Under the pieces are notes generated by a model. That model was given only the letters and a program-made list of their open reading frames with translations, had not been told where the DNA came from and did not search any database. The translations under genes and the position numbers were made by a program. A DNA stretch of 64,000 nt from Nannochloropsis oceanica. Its lineage: Eukaryota > Sar > Eustigmatophyceae > Eustigmatales > Monodopsidaceae. Location of the stretch: the NCBI GenBank assembly GCA_004519485.1, contig CP038134.1, forward strand, positions 620,001 through 684,000, given 5' to 3'. Positions 55,053 to 64,000 of the stretch are shown piece after piece (the first letter of the stretch is position 1; each line of letters opens with the position of its first letter).

Positions 55053-55398
55053 TATAGCTTCCTCGTCAGGGGCGGAGGGTAGGCATGGGTGATGGGTCAG
55101 GACTGAATGCAAGGAAATTGATGTAGGTAGAGGTAGGGGGGCGTAGGTTTTGCAAGAGATGTAAATCGCCGGGAGGGAGAAAGAGGAAAGGCAATTTGGG
55201 ATGGGCATGATTGTCAATAAACTGCACGCAATACCTTTGCACTGCAAGCAAACTGAGCAAAGAACGCAAGTGTTCATACAGTCGGAGGTAAGATGGGACC
55301 AATCAGGTGCTTGTCTCATGCAATTTGTGTGACATTGTGCTTTTCTGTCTTATACAGTGGCCAATAATCTAACTTCGGACCTCTACTCTTTGAAATTA
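55053..55398. other. Intergenic, convergent 3' flanks
   Basis: About 350 bp between the Kelch-BTB gene and the pseudouridine synthase. No gene seen. Confidence 0.5.
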
Positions 55399-57180
55399 TC
55401 ATCCCTCAAGCTCCCACCCGAATTTGTCGATCTTCCCTTCTCGAATCAAGCGCGCTACGCGTTCTTTCTCCTCTCTCAGTGCCAGCTCCTCCTCCTCCTC
55501 CTCTTCCTCCTTCCCCTCCTCCCACCTCTCACTCAACCGGCCCTCTGCTGTCACCCACCACTCCTCCTCCTCCTTGCCTTTGGTCTGCGGCCATATATTG
55601 GACACCACACTCATCATGTCCATGGGCACCGGCGCAACCAACCGCAGCGGCACGCCCGTCACAGGATGCGCCACCTCCACTCTCAACGCATGCAACATCG
55701 GTCTCTTTATTCCCCACCGTCGTTTCGCCCGCGCATTCCACTGGGCATTTCCATACAAGTCATCCCCCAACACCGGATTCCGTCGATGTTGCAAATGCAC
55801 GCGGATCTGGTGCGTGCGCCCCGTCTCAATCCCCACCTCCACCACTCCCAACCGCCCATCAAATGCCAACGTCTTGACCGTGCTCCTTGCCGTCCGTCCC
55901 AACAATGGTGTACTTCCCGAGTTACCCCCCCGACCCATGAGCAATTCTCCTTCATACGTCGACTCTCCTTCATAATCAAAATCCCCTCCTCCTTCCCCCT
56001 CCTCCTCCTCCTCCTCTTCTTCCACCGCATGGTCCAAGACGCCTCCTCTCCCATGCGAGGAGAGATAAGCTATCGGCACCCTTGCCTTCATCGCCACAGC
56101 CATTCGCTGTCTATCCCGCGGATGGCGACCAATTGGGACGTCAATCACCGCTCCTTCCGTAGAAGGATTCCCAATGCTGATAGCCAAATAGGTCTTATTC
56201 ACGCGCCGCTCAGAAAAGGCAGCAGACAACGAAGCATGCGCTTTAGCTGTTTTAGCGGCGAGAAGGACTCCACTTGTGCCTTTATCGAGACGGTGGACTA
56301 TACCAGGACGACCCTCGCTTCCGGCGGTTGTTTCGATGCTGCCCCCCCCGCGGGCGACGTGGTAAACGAGGGCGTTGACAAACGTCCCATTTCGGTTACC
56401 AGGGGCAGGATGCACGACCATACCAGGAGCCTTATTTATTGCAATGAGGTGTTCGTCTTCGTAAAGAACCGTCAGAGGGATGTCTTCTCCTCGGATGTCG
56501 TCTGACATGCCTGCACGTGTGTGCTCCTGAATTTCGACCTTATCGCCCTCTACAAGCTTTAGGCTCTTCCGGGCAGGGATGCCATTGACAAAAACCAAAC
56601 CTTCGTCGAAAATATCTCCCAGAGCGCTTCGACTTTGCATAGGCAGTCGCAGGGCCAGGAAGCGATCGACACGTACCAGTGAATCGGAAGCCTCCGCGAG
56701 GAAGGTCTCTTGGGCCTGTCCCTCGATTGGAGTGTCTTGCAGAGGTCCCTCTTTGATTCCTCCTGCTGCTGCTGTTGCCCCCGCAGCTTGTGGTGGGCGT
56801 GGTACTGGAGAGGATTGGGAGGATTTTATGGTCTTCAGGGACTTGGAGGGCTTCGGCTTTTGGGGGGCAGGGGAGGCCGGGCCTGGTTGGACGACGCCGT
56901 GGTTCAACAGATTTTGCTCGAATAGAGCTAGCTCGTCTTCGGCGTCCCGCTTTTGCTCCCGTCCACGTCGTTTCCAGGGTGGTTGATTAGCCGCCATCAG
57001 GTTGGTGCTTGCCTTGCGGTTTTGCGCGGAAGACGACATGGAGGGCTGCCCGCAGTCGCAGGGGAGGGAGACAAAGCCATTGACGACGGATACTAGGCTG
57101 AATGCTGCCACCACCACCGCGCGCAGCTGCTGAGGCCTTGCCCTTCTTCTTCTTGTATTACGCATGCCCTCGTTTGCCAT
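55399..57180 (-). CDS. RluA/RluD-family pseudouridine synthase, plastid-targeted
   Basis: Single exon, 593 aa. The N-terminus has a basic head (RNTRRRRARPQQLR), a hydrophobic core (AVVVAAFSLVSVVNGF) and a Phe at the predicted cleavage site, then a Ser/Lys-rich stretch. That is the bipartite signal-plus-transit layout used by complex plastids of heterokont algae. After a Pro/Ser linker comes an S4 RNA-binding domain (about residues 168-215, VDRFLALRLPMQSR, EGLVFVNGIPARKS), then the catalytic domain with NKAPGMVVHPAP and GIVHRLDKGTSGVLL (catalytic Asp about 299). The segment ETGRTHQIRVHLQHR and NPVLGDDLYGN match RluD. It is predicted to modify plastid 23S rRNA. An acidic insert (EEEEEEEGEGGG) and a charged C-terminal tail are unusual. 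The ATG at 57180 was chosen over an upstream TTG. Confidence 0.88.
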   Translation of the reverse strand: MANEGMRNTRRRRARPQQLRAVVVAAFSLVSVVNGFVSLPCDCGQPSMSSSAQNRKASTNLMAANQPPWKRRGREQKRDAEDELALFEQNLLNHGVVQPGPASPAPQKPKPSKSLKTIKSSQSSPVPRPPQAAGATAAAGGIKEGPLQDTPIEGQAQETFLAEASDSLVRVDRFLALRLPMQSRSALGDIFDEGLVFVNGIPARKSLKLVEGDKVEIQEHTRAGMSDDIRGEDIPLTVLYEDEHLIAINKAPGMVVHPAPGNRNGTFVNALVYHVARGGGSIETTAGSEGRPGIVHRLDKGTSGVLLAAKTAKAHASLSAAFSERRVNKTYLAISIGNPSTEGAVIDVPIGRHPRDRQRMAVAMKARVPIAYLSSHGRGGVLDHAVEEEEEEEEGEGGGDFDYEGESTYEGELLMGRGGNSGSTPLLGRTARSTVKTLAFDGRLGVVEVGIETGRTHQIRVHLQHRRNPVLGDDLYGNAQWNARAKRRWGIKRPMLHALRVEVAHPVTGVPLRLVAPVPMDMMSVVSNIWPQTKGKEEEEWWVTAEGRLSERWEEGKEEEEEEEELALREEKERVARLIREGKIDKFGWELEG

Positions 57181-57766
57181 GACGGGCAAGTGGGGTGAGG
57201 ACAGCTGCAGCTACGAAATGTGATGAATGAGCGCAAGCGCTGCTGCTGCTGCTGGTGATGATGCTGCGGCTGGTTGATGTTGATGGCGGGGGGCCTGTTG
57301 TTGGTGTTTTCTTGCTAGAGCTTGTGGTTGTGGTGGTGGAGAGAAGGAAGGGGTGGGTTCAAACTGATCCAAGTTCTCTTGTCATTGTTGGTTTATTGAT
57401 GTGTGACAACGAAAAAAATAGGCGCACTATCTTGCATAGCAAAAAGGAGGAAGATGCGTTTGCTTCAAGGAAGTTCCTCTCACAGAGGCCGTTGCCTCGA
57501 CGTCCCAACGGTCGACCAATTTTGTCCCTCGTCCGTCCTTTGATGTTGTACCCGTCACATAAGCCAGCATGCAAAACCTGCAAACTGGTCACAACTCGCT
57601 TCAAGCAATGGTCCAGAGGCTACGATTGGTGGCCCAAGAAAGGAATGAATAAGGGGTGAGGACATTTCCGATTGAGACGATCGTACGACGAGGGGCACAG
57701 CTTGTTCTCTCGACAGTTTCAACTGGTTCTCTTTTTGGACTGCTCCTTTATTCCATGATGTAGCGC
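57181..57766. other. Intergenic upstream of the pseudouridine synthase
   Basis: About 590 bp. No supported gene. Confidence 0.45.
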
Positions 57767-58119
57767 TCATCGTTTTACGAGTTGCTTGACCAATATGCAT
57801 GGCGATCCAGAGCCTTGTACACAGCATGCCTCCGGGTCCATGCACACGCCATCCTTTTGTCCCCACAAACGACACGTTTGGCCCATGTTGCTCATGCACC
57901 GGTCGCGAGCGCCGACTTGCTTGTCCGTGCCCCACGCACGAGTGTCAAGGAAGGAGCGGTTGAGCAGCACACCCCTCACATATGCATCTTGAAATTCATT
58001 CCACTGCAAAAAATGGTCCTCTCACCCGCCCACCCCATACCACCTTCCCCACACAACACATTACACACATTCAAGAACGACTACGACCACGGCACCTGAC
58101 AAGTTCCTCGCCGCGGCAT
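57767..58119 (-). CDS. Small Cys-containing protein, two exons, unknown
   Basis: Exon 1, 58119-58096 (8 codons, GTCAG/GTGCCG), and exon 2, 58003-57767 (TTTTTTGCAG acceptor), join in phase 0 to give 86 aa. The protein begins MPRRGTCQWNEFQDAYVRGV and ends KQLVKR, with a central RDRCMSNMGQTCRLWGQKDG and VCMDPEACCVQGSGSPC. Six Cys lie in the C-terminal half and one in exon 1, a spacing that could bind metal or form disulphides. No signal peptide is seen. The family is not recognised. Its start lies 67 bp from that of the large zinc-finger gene on the other strand. The good acceptor, coherent composition and phase match support it, but a 24-nt first exon is weak evidence. Confidence 0.45.
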
Positions 58120-58186
58120 TGTCCAGCCATCGTCTGGTGAAACCCCAAGAGGGCCAGGAGAGAAGGAAAACGCGCGCACTGCCGGC
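58120..58186. promoter_or_regulatory. Very short divergent intergenic spacer
   Basis: Only 67 bp separate the predicted start codons of the small Cys-containing gene and the C2HC zinc-finger gene. If both models are right, their 5' ends overlap or they share a promoter. No motifs identified. Confidence 0.3.
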
Positions 58187-60298
58187 ATGAGCGCTGCATG
58201 CACCCCTCCGCGTACGCAAGGGGCCGGCCTCACGACGGACACCTCGGAAGGCGTGCCCTTATTGGGCTTCGCCTCCACAGAAAAGACCAGGGCCGCGTCG
58301 ATGACGACGACCAAAGGACCATTAATTGGCTTCTCCGAGGCTCATCTGCTGCAGCAGGTGCATGGGGCCGGTGAGACTACCATGGCGAGCATCAGCCGAG
58401 ATTCGACGCGGTCGTCCTCCATGGACAGCACGGCGTCGTTGGGACACAAGGCGGACGCCGAGCTGATGGTCTCGTTCCTGAACGAGATCCATTCCACCGG
58501 ATCGGCAAAGTCCAACAATATGAATGTAATCGTGGAGCCGACGGGCCCGGTCACCGCACGACCACCGTCCCCCTCACGCTTAACCCGCGAGAAGGACAAC
58601 ACTGCTGCCTGGGAAGGAAACGGCGAGTCGTTGCTCCTATGTCTCAAGACCAAGGACACCTCCTCGCCTTCGACTTCGTCCTCGTCCTCTCCCTATGATA
58701 CTCCACCGTCCACAGCTAAGGACAAGGAGCGCAAGTCTTCTTGGGGAGACCAACAGACCATGGCAGGCGTGCGTGGTCAACGATCATCGTTCGGTCCAGC
58801 GGCTTTCTTGAAGGCTAATTCTAGTCGGGATTGGGCTCGTATGGAGGAGGTGGATGAGGCGGAGGGCTATAGGGAAAAGCAGCAGCAGCGTGGGATAGAC
58901 GAGATGGAGGAGGATGATGCCAAGATCATGGTGGCCTTTCGACAGACAGCGTCGTCATCGTCTTCGGATTCTGAATCTTCAGGGGGCTTCGGGGTTTCCT
59001 CGTCTTCGTCGTCCTCCTCCTCCTCCTCCGACGACGACGACGACGACGAATTAATAATGTCAAGCGACGGTTATCAAGAGATCCATCTTGCGCGGCAGAA
59101 GCAGCAGCAACAGCAGCATCACCGGGCTGCTTCTTCTGGATCCTGGTCCTTGTTCAATTGCTTGGTGACGGAGGCGGGGAATGGGAGCAGGAAGCTGGCG
59201 AGACAACGTGAGCGTGCCTATGGTTGTCCCTGGTATCGGGTAGGGTACTATCGACGTTGCCATGACAAATACGGACAAGACGCTTCCGTTTACGATTCGG
59301 ATGACTCAGAGTATGAGGAGAGTGCGAGGGAGGGCGAGGTGGAGGAGGGAGGCCAGGGAGGACCGTACCGGAGTGACTTGACATCGGTGAGGGCGATGAT
59401 GTTGCGGAAGGACAAGTCGGCGGATCGAGCGGTGGCCGGTGTAGGGGGGGTTCCCAAGTACCATCGAGATTGGGGAAAACTCAAGCGGAGGGATGTTACT
59501 CGGCAGCAGCAGCGTATGAGGCGGGAGCGGGAGGAGAGAGGGGTTGGAGGGCGGGGGGCACAGGCAGCAGGATTAAGTGAGAGGGCTGGTGGTGGTGATG
59601 GTGTTGGTGGTCACGGAGAGAGGGAAGGAGGAGGGTATTGCTTGGGTAAGATTGCAGGAACGGGCGGCGGCTGGGGACCGAGCCCGCGACGCAGCCCGTC
59701 CAAAAAGGAGAAATGGGGTTTCGTGGGGAGCAGCAGCAGCAACGGTGGTAAGGCCACGAACATGAGCAGCAGCAGTGGCTCTCTGAAGAAAAGCAAGCTT
59801 CCTGCCCCTAAGCGACAAAGCACAGCCTTGACCCTTTCCTTCGAAGTGCAGCCAAATGGCCTTATCCGATGCAAGCGTTGCGGAAAGCCCAATTTTAAAA
59901 ATCATTTTGCCCTCCGCTCCCACCTCTCTCACTGCCCCGGCACCATTCACATGAAAGAGCAACGAATGAAAATCGAAGCCGGCCTTCTTCCTCCTGAGAC
60001 CCCCCTTTGCTTGCCTGTCGATGAGGAGGAGCGGGAGCAAGGACCTAGTAATGCTGCGTGGGTGCCAGCCTACAACGGCTCCGGCAGCGGGAGCAATCTG
60101 GGAGGGAATGTCAGCCGCTCAGCCTCCGGTAGCCTGGACTATAATGCTCCAGGCAGCAGCACCTGCAGCAACCACCAGTTTAAGATGCTAGCATCCTCTT
60201 GCTCTTCTTCCTCCGCGAGCAGCGGCACAAGTCACGGCTTCAATGCCTTCCCCCGTCTCCAGGCCTCTCCTGGCCAACAGCAGCGGCGGCAGGAACTC

Positions 60299-60330
<32 letters not shown>

Positions 60331-61693
60331 TCGCCTCCCTCCCCCGACAAGCTTTGACAAAGCAACTGCCTCAAACTCCTCTCCCTCCTCCTCCGCTCCG
60401 GAGCCAACCACAACCCTTCCCACCTACGAAGGCACCCCTCTCGTCCCCAACTTGGTCCAAAACGGCAAATCCCTCGTAGGTCGTACCATCTCCTACCACC
60501 ACCACCACAAATCCGTCCACGATTGGACTGATGTCTTGGTGCGTAAGTATCGCCCACGAAGCAGATGCCACTTGATTGTACATGCGGACGGTACCTCCGA
60601 GTGGGCTATGCTCACTGACCGAAATACGCGCCTCGACCCCGGGTTCCATCCCTCCCTCTCCTCTGCTTCCTCAGCGGCGTCCTGCTCCGATGAGGAACAT
60701 GAAGATAAAGGAAAAGGGGAAACCGGTAGCAGCAGCAGCAGCAGCAGCAGCAGCAGCTCTCCACGGCTGTCCAATCCAGGTTTCCACATGGAGGAGGGCC
60801 TGACCACTGGCGCCAGCAGTAACAGTGTCACAACCTCAGGTGGACTCACGTGTACTTCAACTCCGGGCGCTCCTTTCTCCTCTCCCGGCCGCAACGCCTT
60901 TTTTTCTGAGCAAGAGAATCTCCTCCTCTCCCGTCGCCCGGCTAAACGCAAGGCCGAGAACAGCAACAGCAGCAGCGGCATCAGCCAAGCTGAGTCGTCC
61001 CCCTCCTCCTCCTCCTCCTTTACCTTCGTCCGTAACGACCACCGACGGCAGCAACAACAGCAGCAGGAAGAGGAAGACGAGGAGGAGGAGGGGGAGGAGG
61101 AGAGGGAGGGGGAAGGTATCGAACAACCCATGCCGAAGATCATGCGCAGCACCAGCAGCGACAGTATATCAAACAGCGTCGGCGCTCCTGGCCCTCATCA
61201 CTACCCTCTTCCCCTACCCCCCCACTTCTACAACAACCACGCCCACCAGCAGCACCAGCAGCACCAGCAGCTAAACCAACTCCCCCTTCCCCTCCCCCCT
61301 CCTCCCCCCTCCATCCCCCCTCCCTACACCTACCGCCCCGCCCACACCTCCGCCGAGTCGTACGCCCTCCACCTCGCCCAGCACATCCCTACAACCTCCT
61401 TTGTGTGCCGCCGCTGCACCAAGGGCTTCCATAACAAACAAGCCCTCGGATGGCACACCCGCAAAGGCTGCAACGGCCACCCTGGTACTGCAGTCACCAA
61501 CCAACAGCAGCCTTCCTCCTCCCCTCTCCCCCCCCCCCCTCCTCCCCCACTTGCTCCCTACCCCCACCCGCACTACACCCATCCTCCTCCTGAACACTAC
61601 ATGTATGCACATCATCCTCCTCCCCCACATCCTCAAATGCAGTCCATACAACATCATATGGCTGGACAGCAGCACTACCAACACTATTATTAG
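58187..61693 (+). CDS. Large low-complexity protein with two C2HC zinc-finger-like motifs
   Basis: Single exon, 1168 aa. Mostly Ser-, Gln-, Asn-, Pro- and acid-rich low complexity, probably disordered. Two similar fingers are visible: CKRCGKPNFKNHFALRSHLS ending in His-Cys at about residue 562, and CRRCTKGFHNKQALGWHTRK followed by GC at about 1074. Both have the C-x2-C-x12-H-x4-C spacing, so the last ligand is Cys instead of His. A conserved-looking block at about 780-825 (HDWTDVLVRKYRPRSRCHLI, then VHADGTSEWAMLTDRN) may be a further small domain. Poly-Ser, poly-Gln, poly-Asp and His/Pro runs are encoded by microsatellites. A transcription or chromatin factor is plausible but the family is not recognised. 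An antisense open frame here is compositional. Confidence 0.8.
60297..60330 (+). repeat. (CAA)n microsatellite coding poly-Gln
   Basis: A run of about ten CAA codons within the zinc-finger gene, preceding a His codon. Confidence 0.95.
60728..60757 (+). repeat. (AGC)10 microsatellite coding poly-Ser
   Basis: Ten AGC codons in frame within the zinc-finger gene. Similar shorter AGC, TCC and GAC runs occur elsewhere in it. Confidence 0.95.
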
Positions 61694-62970
61694 AGCATAA
61701 AAGTGATCGGGGTCCAAAGAGGGAGGTAAGGAGAATGGGAAGGAGGCGAATGTCTATTTTGTGTGTAAAAAGGGATATGCATGTTTGTTTGTTTGCTCTT
61801 GTTTGCATATGGATGTGTGGCTTGATTCACACACGAGATCATTCCGTTCTTTTGTTGAGCGCTGATTAGAAATATCGCGGGCTATAAAAGAGGAAAGAAA
61901 GAAGAGAGACAGATGGAAGGGGAGAGTTGGGGAATGACAATTCCAAATGGGGAGGCAGAATTTGAGTGATGAATAGAGAGAGGGTGAGAGAAGAGGAAGC
62001 GAGCAGCCTTGCGCCAAACGGGAGACGAGAGTGGGAAAGCAAAGCTGTCCCTGGCGAGGAAAGGGAGATGATGACGAGCTTCCTTTCTCAAGGGGGAGGA
62101 CATGGTCAGAAATATTGCATATGTGATTTTTCGACTATACATTCATCTTCTCATCCAAATTAAATTTGTGAGTATGCTTCTGTAATTGTCTGCCCCACGG
62201 TGAGAATGGAATATCAATAAGAGATGAAGGCGAGCAAGAAGGAGGAGTAGGAGAGGTTTTACAAAAAGGAAGAGGAGGATGTCGAGATGAAAAGAACGCA
62301 CACACACGAAGATTATATATATATATATGGAAAGAGAGACTGATGGATTGAGGGAGGAAGGAAGGAAGGTGTAAAGAGCAGAGATGGATTGTAGAGATAG
62401 AACTTTCAATGGGGACACAAGCAAATACATTTCGCGGTGAAGAGAGTAGATGACCAAGTACAACAGCAAGACCGCAAGTCACAGAAGGGGAAACGCGCCA
62501 CCAGTAGCGGGAGCACGCGGAGGGGAATTCTTTGTTTTCTATTTCGGGGTCTAGGTTCATTGATCGTCTGTCGGGAAGAGAGAAGAAAAGTGTGACGGGG
62601 AGGATAGAGGGAGGAAGAAGAAGAGGCCGAGGAAGAGGCAGTGCGCAGTTTGTCAGAGCAGCCACGTAAGGGGTGGCGCCGACTCAAGCACCGATGGTGG
62701 TAATAATATTCATCGAAAATAAATCATCATTTTTATTCGTTTGCAGTGCTTCTTCCGTGACGTCTTTGAGAGGCTCTCGGTCTTTGTTTGATGTAAGTAT
62801 GATTATTTACATGACGAAAATGTTTACACGTGTTTCCTTTTCTTTCACCTTCCACTTCTCCTTTTCCTCTCTCATACATTCTCAAAATAATTTCTCCGCC
62901 TCTTCCGAAATGACCGCCCATTCCTAAACACTCAGCCTCAATGGAGCTGCTGGTGCTGGTGGTGCTGCTG
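61694..62970. other. Intergenic, convergent 3' flanks
   Basis: About 1.28 kb of purine-rich plus-strand sequence, with a short (TA)n run near 62315-62328. No supported gene. Confidence 0.45.
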
Positions 62971-63995
62971 CTAACGGCCATTCACACTCGTCGAACGTGG
63001 GGCCGGCGGAGGCATCAGCACAGCAGCCGTGGCAACCGCCTCTGGTGTCAAGGTAGGAGGAAGAGGGGGAGGAAAATGAGGAGGAAGAGGTGCAGCGCCT
63101 CTACCTTGCGGGTGATGCTTCAGGCGATTGCGGACTTGGGTCTTGGATTTGGTGCCTACGTGCTGTGCGATCTTGGTGAAATCTGTTGGAAGCAAGGAGG
63201 GAGGAAAGGAAAAAGGAAAAGGAGGAAGATAGAATTGAAAGTACTATGAGAGGGAGGAAAGGAAAAAAATCACATATTTTTCCTTATGTGAGGTGAAGTG
63301 AAGTGGAGAAACGCAGAAGGACGAGGAATTTTTGGTCTTTGTCTGTCTGCTTCTAAGGCTACGCAACTTACTTGTGGTTTCGTACAGCCGAAGCGCTTCC
63401 AGAAGACGACCTTCCTCCACTGAACTCCAATACGATCCTGACCTGTCCTGTCGCAGCACTGTTGTTTGTTTCCATGAGTAAAGGCAGGGGCCGAGGATGA
63501 GAGGGAGGAGGCTTAGAGTTGGGAATCGAATCCCTTGGAGGGGAGAGAACACATACCGCCAAAGCCTATGACATTAAAAAATAGTTTTTTAAAAGGAGCT
63601 TCAAATACGAGTGCAGAAACCTCCCACCCTCCTTCCCTTCTTCCCCGTCTTCCTGTTCCCCCTTTACTGGCTCCCTGAGGTCCATCCCATCCCGACTTAC
63701 AGCTCTCAATGTGGTCCACATGTTGAGTAGTAGCCAGCATAGGGGGAAGCACAAAAACACCAGAAGCAGCAGTATCAGGATGACCGTAGTATTGTTGTTG
63801 TTGTTGTGGTGGTGGTGGTGGTGGTTGATGGTGCTGCTGTTGATGGTGCTGCTGCTGCAGCGGTTGCGGTTGGAGTAGTATTTGTGGCTGTGGTTGCTGC
63901 TGAAGCGCATTTTGAAAGAGAGATGGGTCGAAACTCATTTGTCCGACTAGAGGAAGATTCTCGGTTTCATTGTTCCCTACTAACTGGACTTTCAT
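62971..63995 (-). CDS. Myb/SANT-like DNA-binding protein with a 9-nt microexon
   Basis: Exons 63995-63701, 63565-63557 (9 nt), 63458-63372 and 63182-62971, all phase 1, give 200 aa. The N-terminal exon is Gln/Pro/His-rich and typical of an activation or disordered region. The joined exons 3 and 4 read SGSYWSSVEEGRLLEALRLY, then NFTKIAQHVGTKSKTQVRNR and LKHH, a single Myb/SANT repeat with the first Trp (YWSSVEE) and the recognition helix (TKSKTQVRNRLKHH). The second Trp is replaced by Phe/Ile at NFTKI. This resembles the 1R-Myb (SHAQKY-like) class, but the ending is RNRLKHH rather than SHAQKYF. The C-terminus is Pro/Ala-rich. The ATG at 63995 is 6 bp from the window edge, so an upstream exon cannot be excluded. 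Confidence 0.72.
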
Positions 63996-64000
63996 GAGCC

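Noticed and set aside
60493-61152. Long antisense open frame across the zinc-finger gene
   Set aside because: It is produced by reverse reading of Ser/Gln/Glu microsatellites and has only compositional content. The sense frame has real finger motifs.

Overview
The window looks like nuclear DNA of a unicellular photosynthetic stramenopile, most likely a eustigmatophyte of the Nannochloropsis/Microchloropsis type. That placement is inference. It rests on a compact nuclear genome (about 31 protein genes in 64 kb), short GT-AG introns, genes on both strands with short gaps, and a plastid-targeting leader of heterokont type (signal peptide followed by a Phe) on a pseudouridine synthase. It is also supported by a plant-type N-carbamoylputrescine amidohydrolase beside typical eukaryotic mitochondrial, ER and nuclear genes. 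No rRNA, tRNA or CRISPR was found.

Left part (0.7-21 kb): a DGQHR-domain protein (-), an unresolved mitochondrial-looking exon (-), a COX5B-like cytochrome oxidase subunit without zinc ligands (+), a methyltransferase-like protein with a long charged tail (-), a membrane-anchored GH5 glycosidase (+), the copper chaperone SCO1 (-), two small or uncertain genes, N-carbamoylputrescine amidase (-), the COMPASS subunit Dpy-30 (+), and a YHM2-type mitochondrial carrier (-).

Middle part (20.8-40 kb): TRAP-beta (+), an AASDH-like adenylation/carrier/PQQ-propeller protein (-) divergent from the 60S maturation factor REI1/ZNF622 (+), a secreted coiled-coil protein of unknown function (-), a decayed Ty3/gypsy-type retroelement (29.7-32.3 kb), the 40S assembly factor LTV1 (-), a small unknown gene, a receiver-like protein without a phosphoacceptor Asp (-), a Gag1-clamp/DUF4050 protein (+), and a BAF-like DNA-binding protein (-).

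Right part (40.7-64 kb): a DUF1350 alpha/beta hydrolase (-), a TVP15-like membrane protein (+), NDUFAF7 (-), a CNNM/DUF21-CBS membrane protein (+), nitronate monooxygenase (+), a Kelch-BTB protein (+), a plastid pseudouridine synthase (-), a tiny Cys-rich gene (-) divergent from a large C2HC zinc-finger protein (+), and a Myb-like protein with a 9-nt microexon (-) that reaches the right edge.

Four genes serve mitochondrial respiration or transport (COX5B-like, SCO1, YHM2, NDUFAF7) and two serve ribosome assembly (REI1, LTV1). They are interspersed with unrelated genes, so this is no operon. Many neighbours are divergent pairs separated by less than 600 bp and probably share promoter regions. 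Exon borders were read by eye from GT/AG sites, phase and protein continuity. They are predictions.
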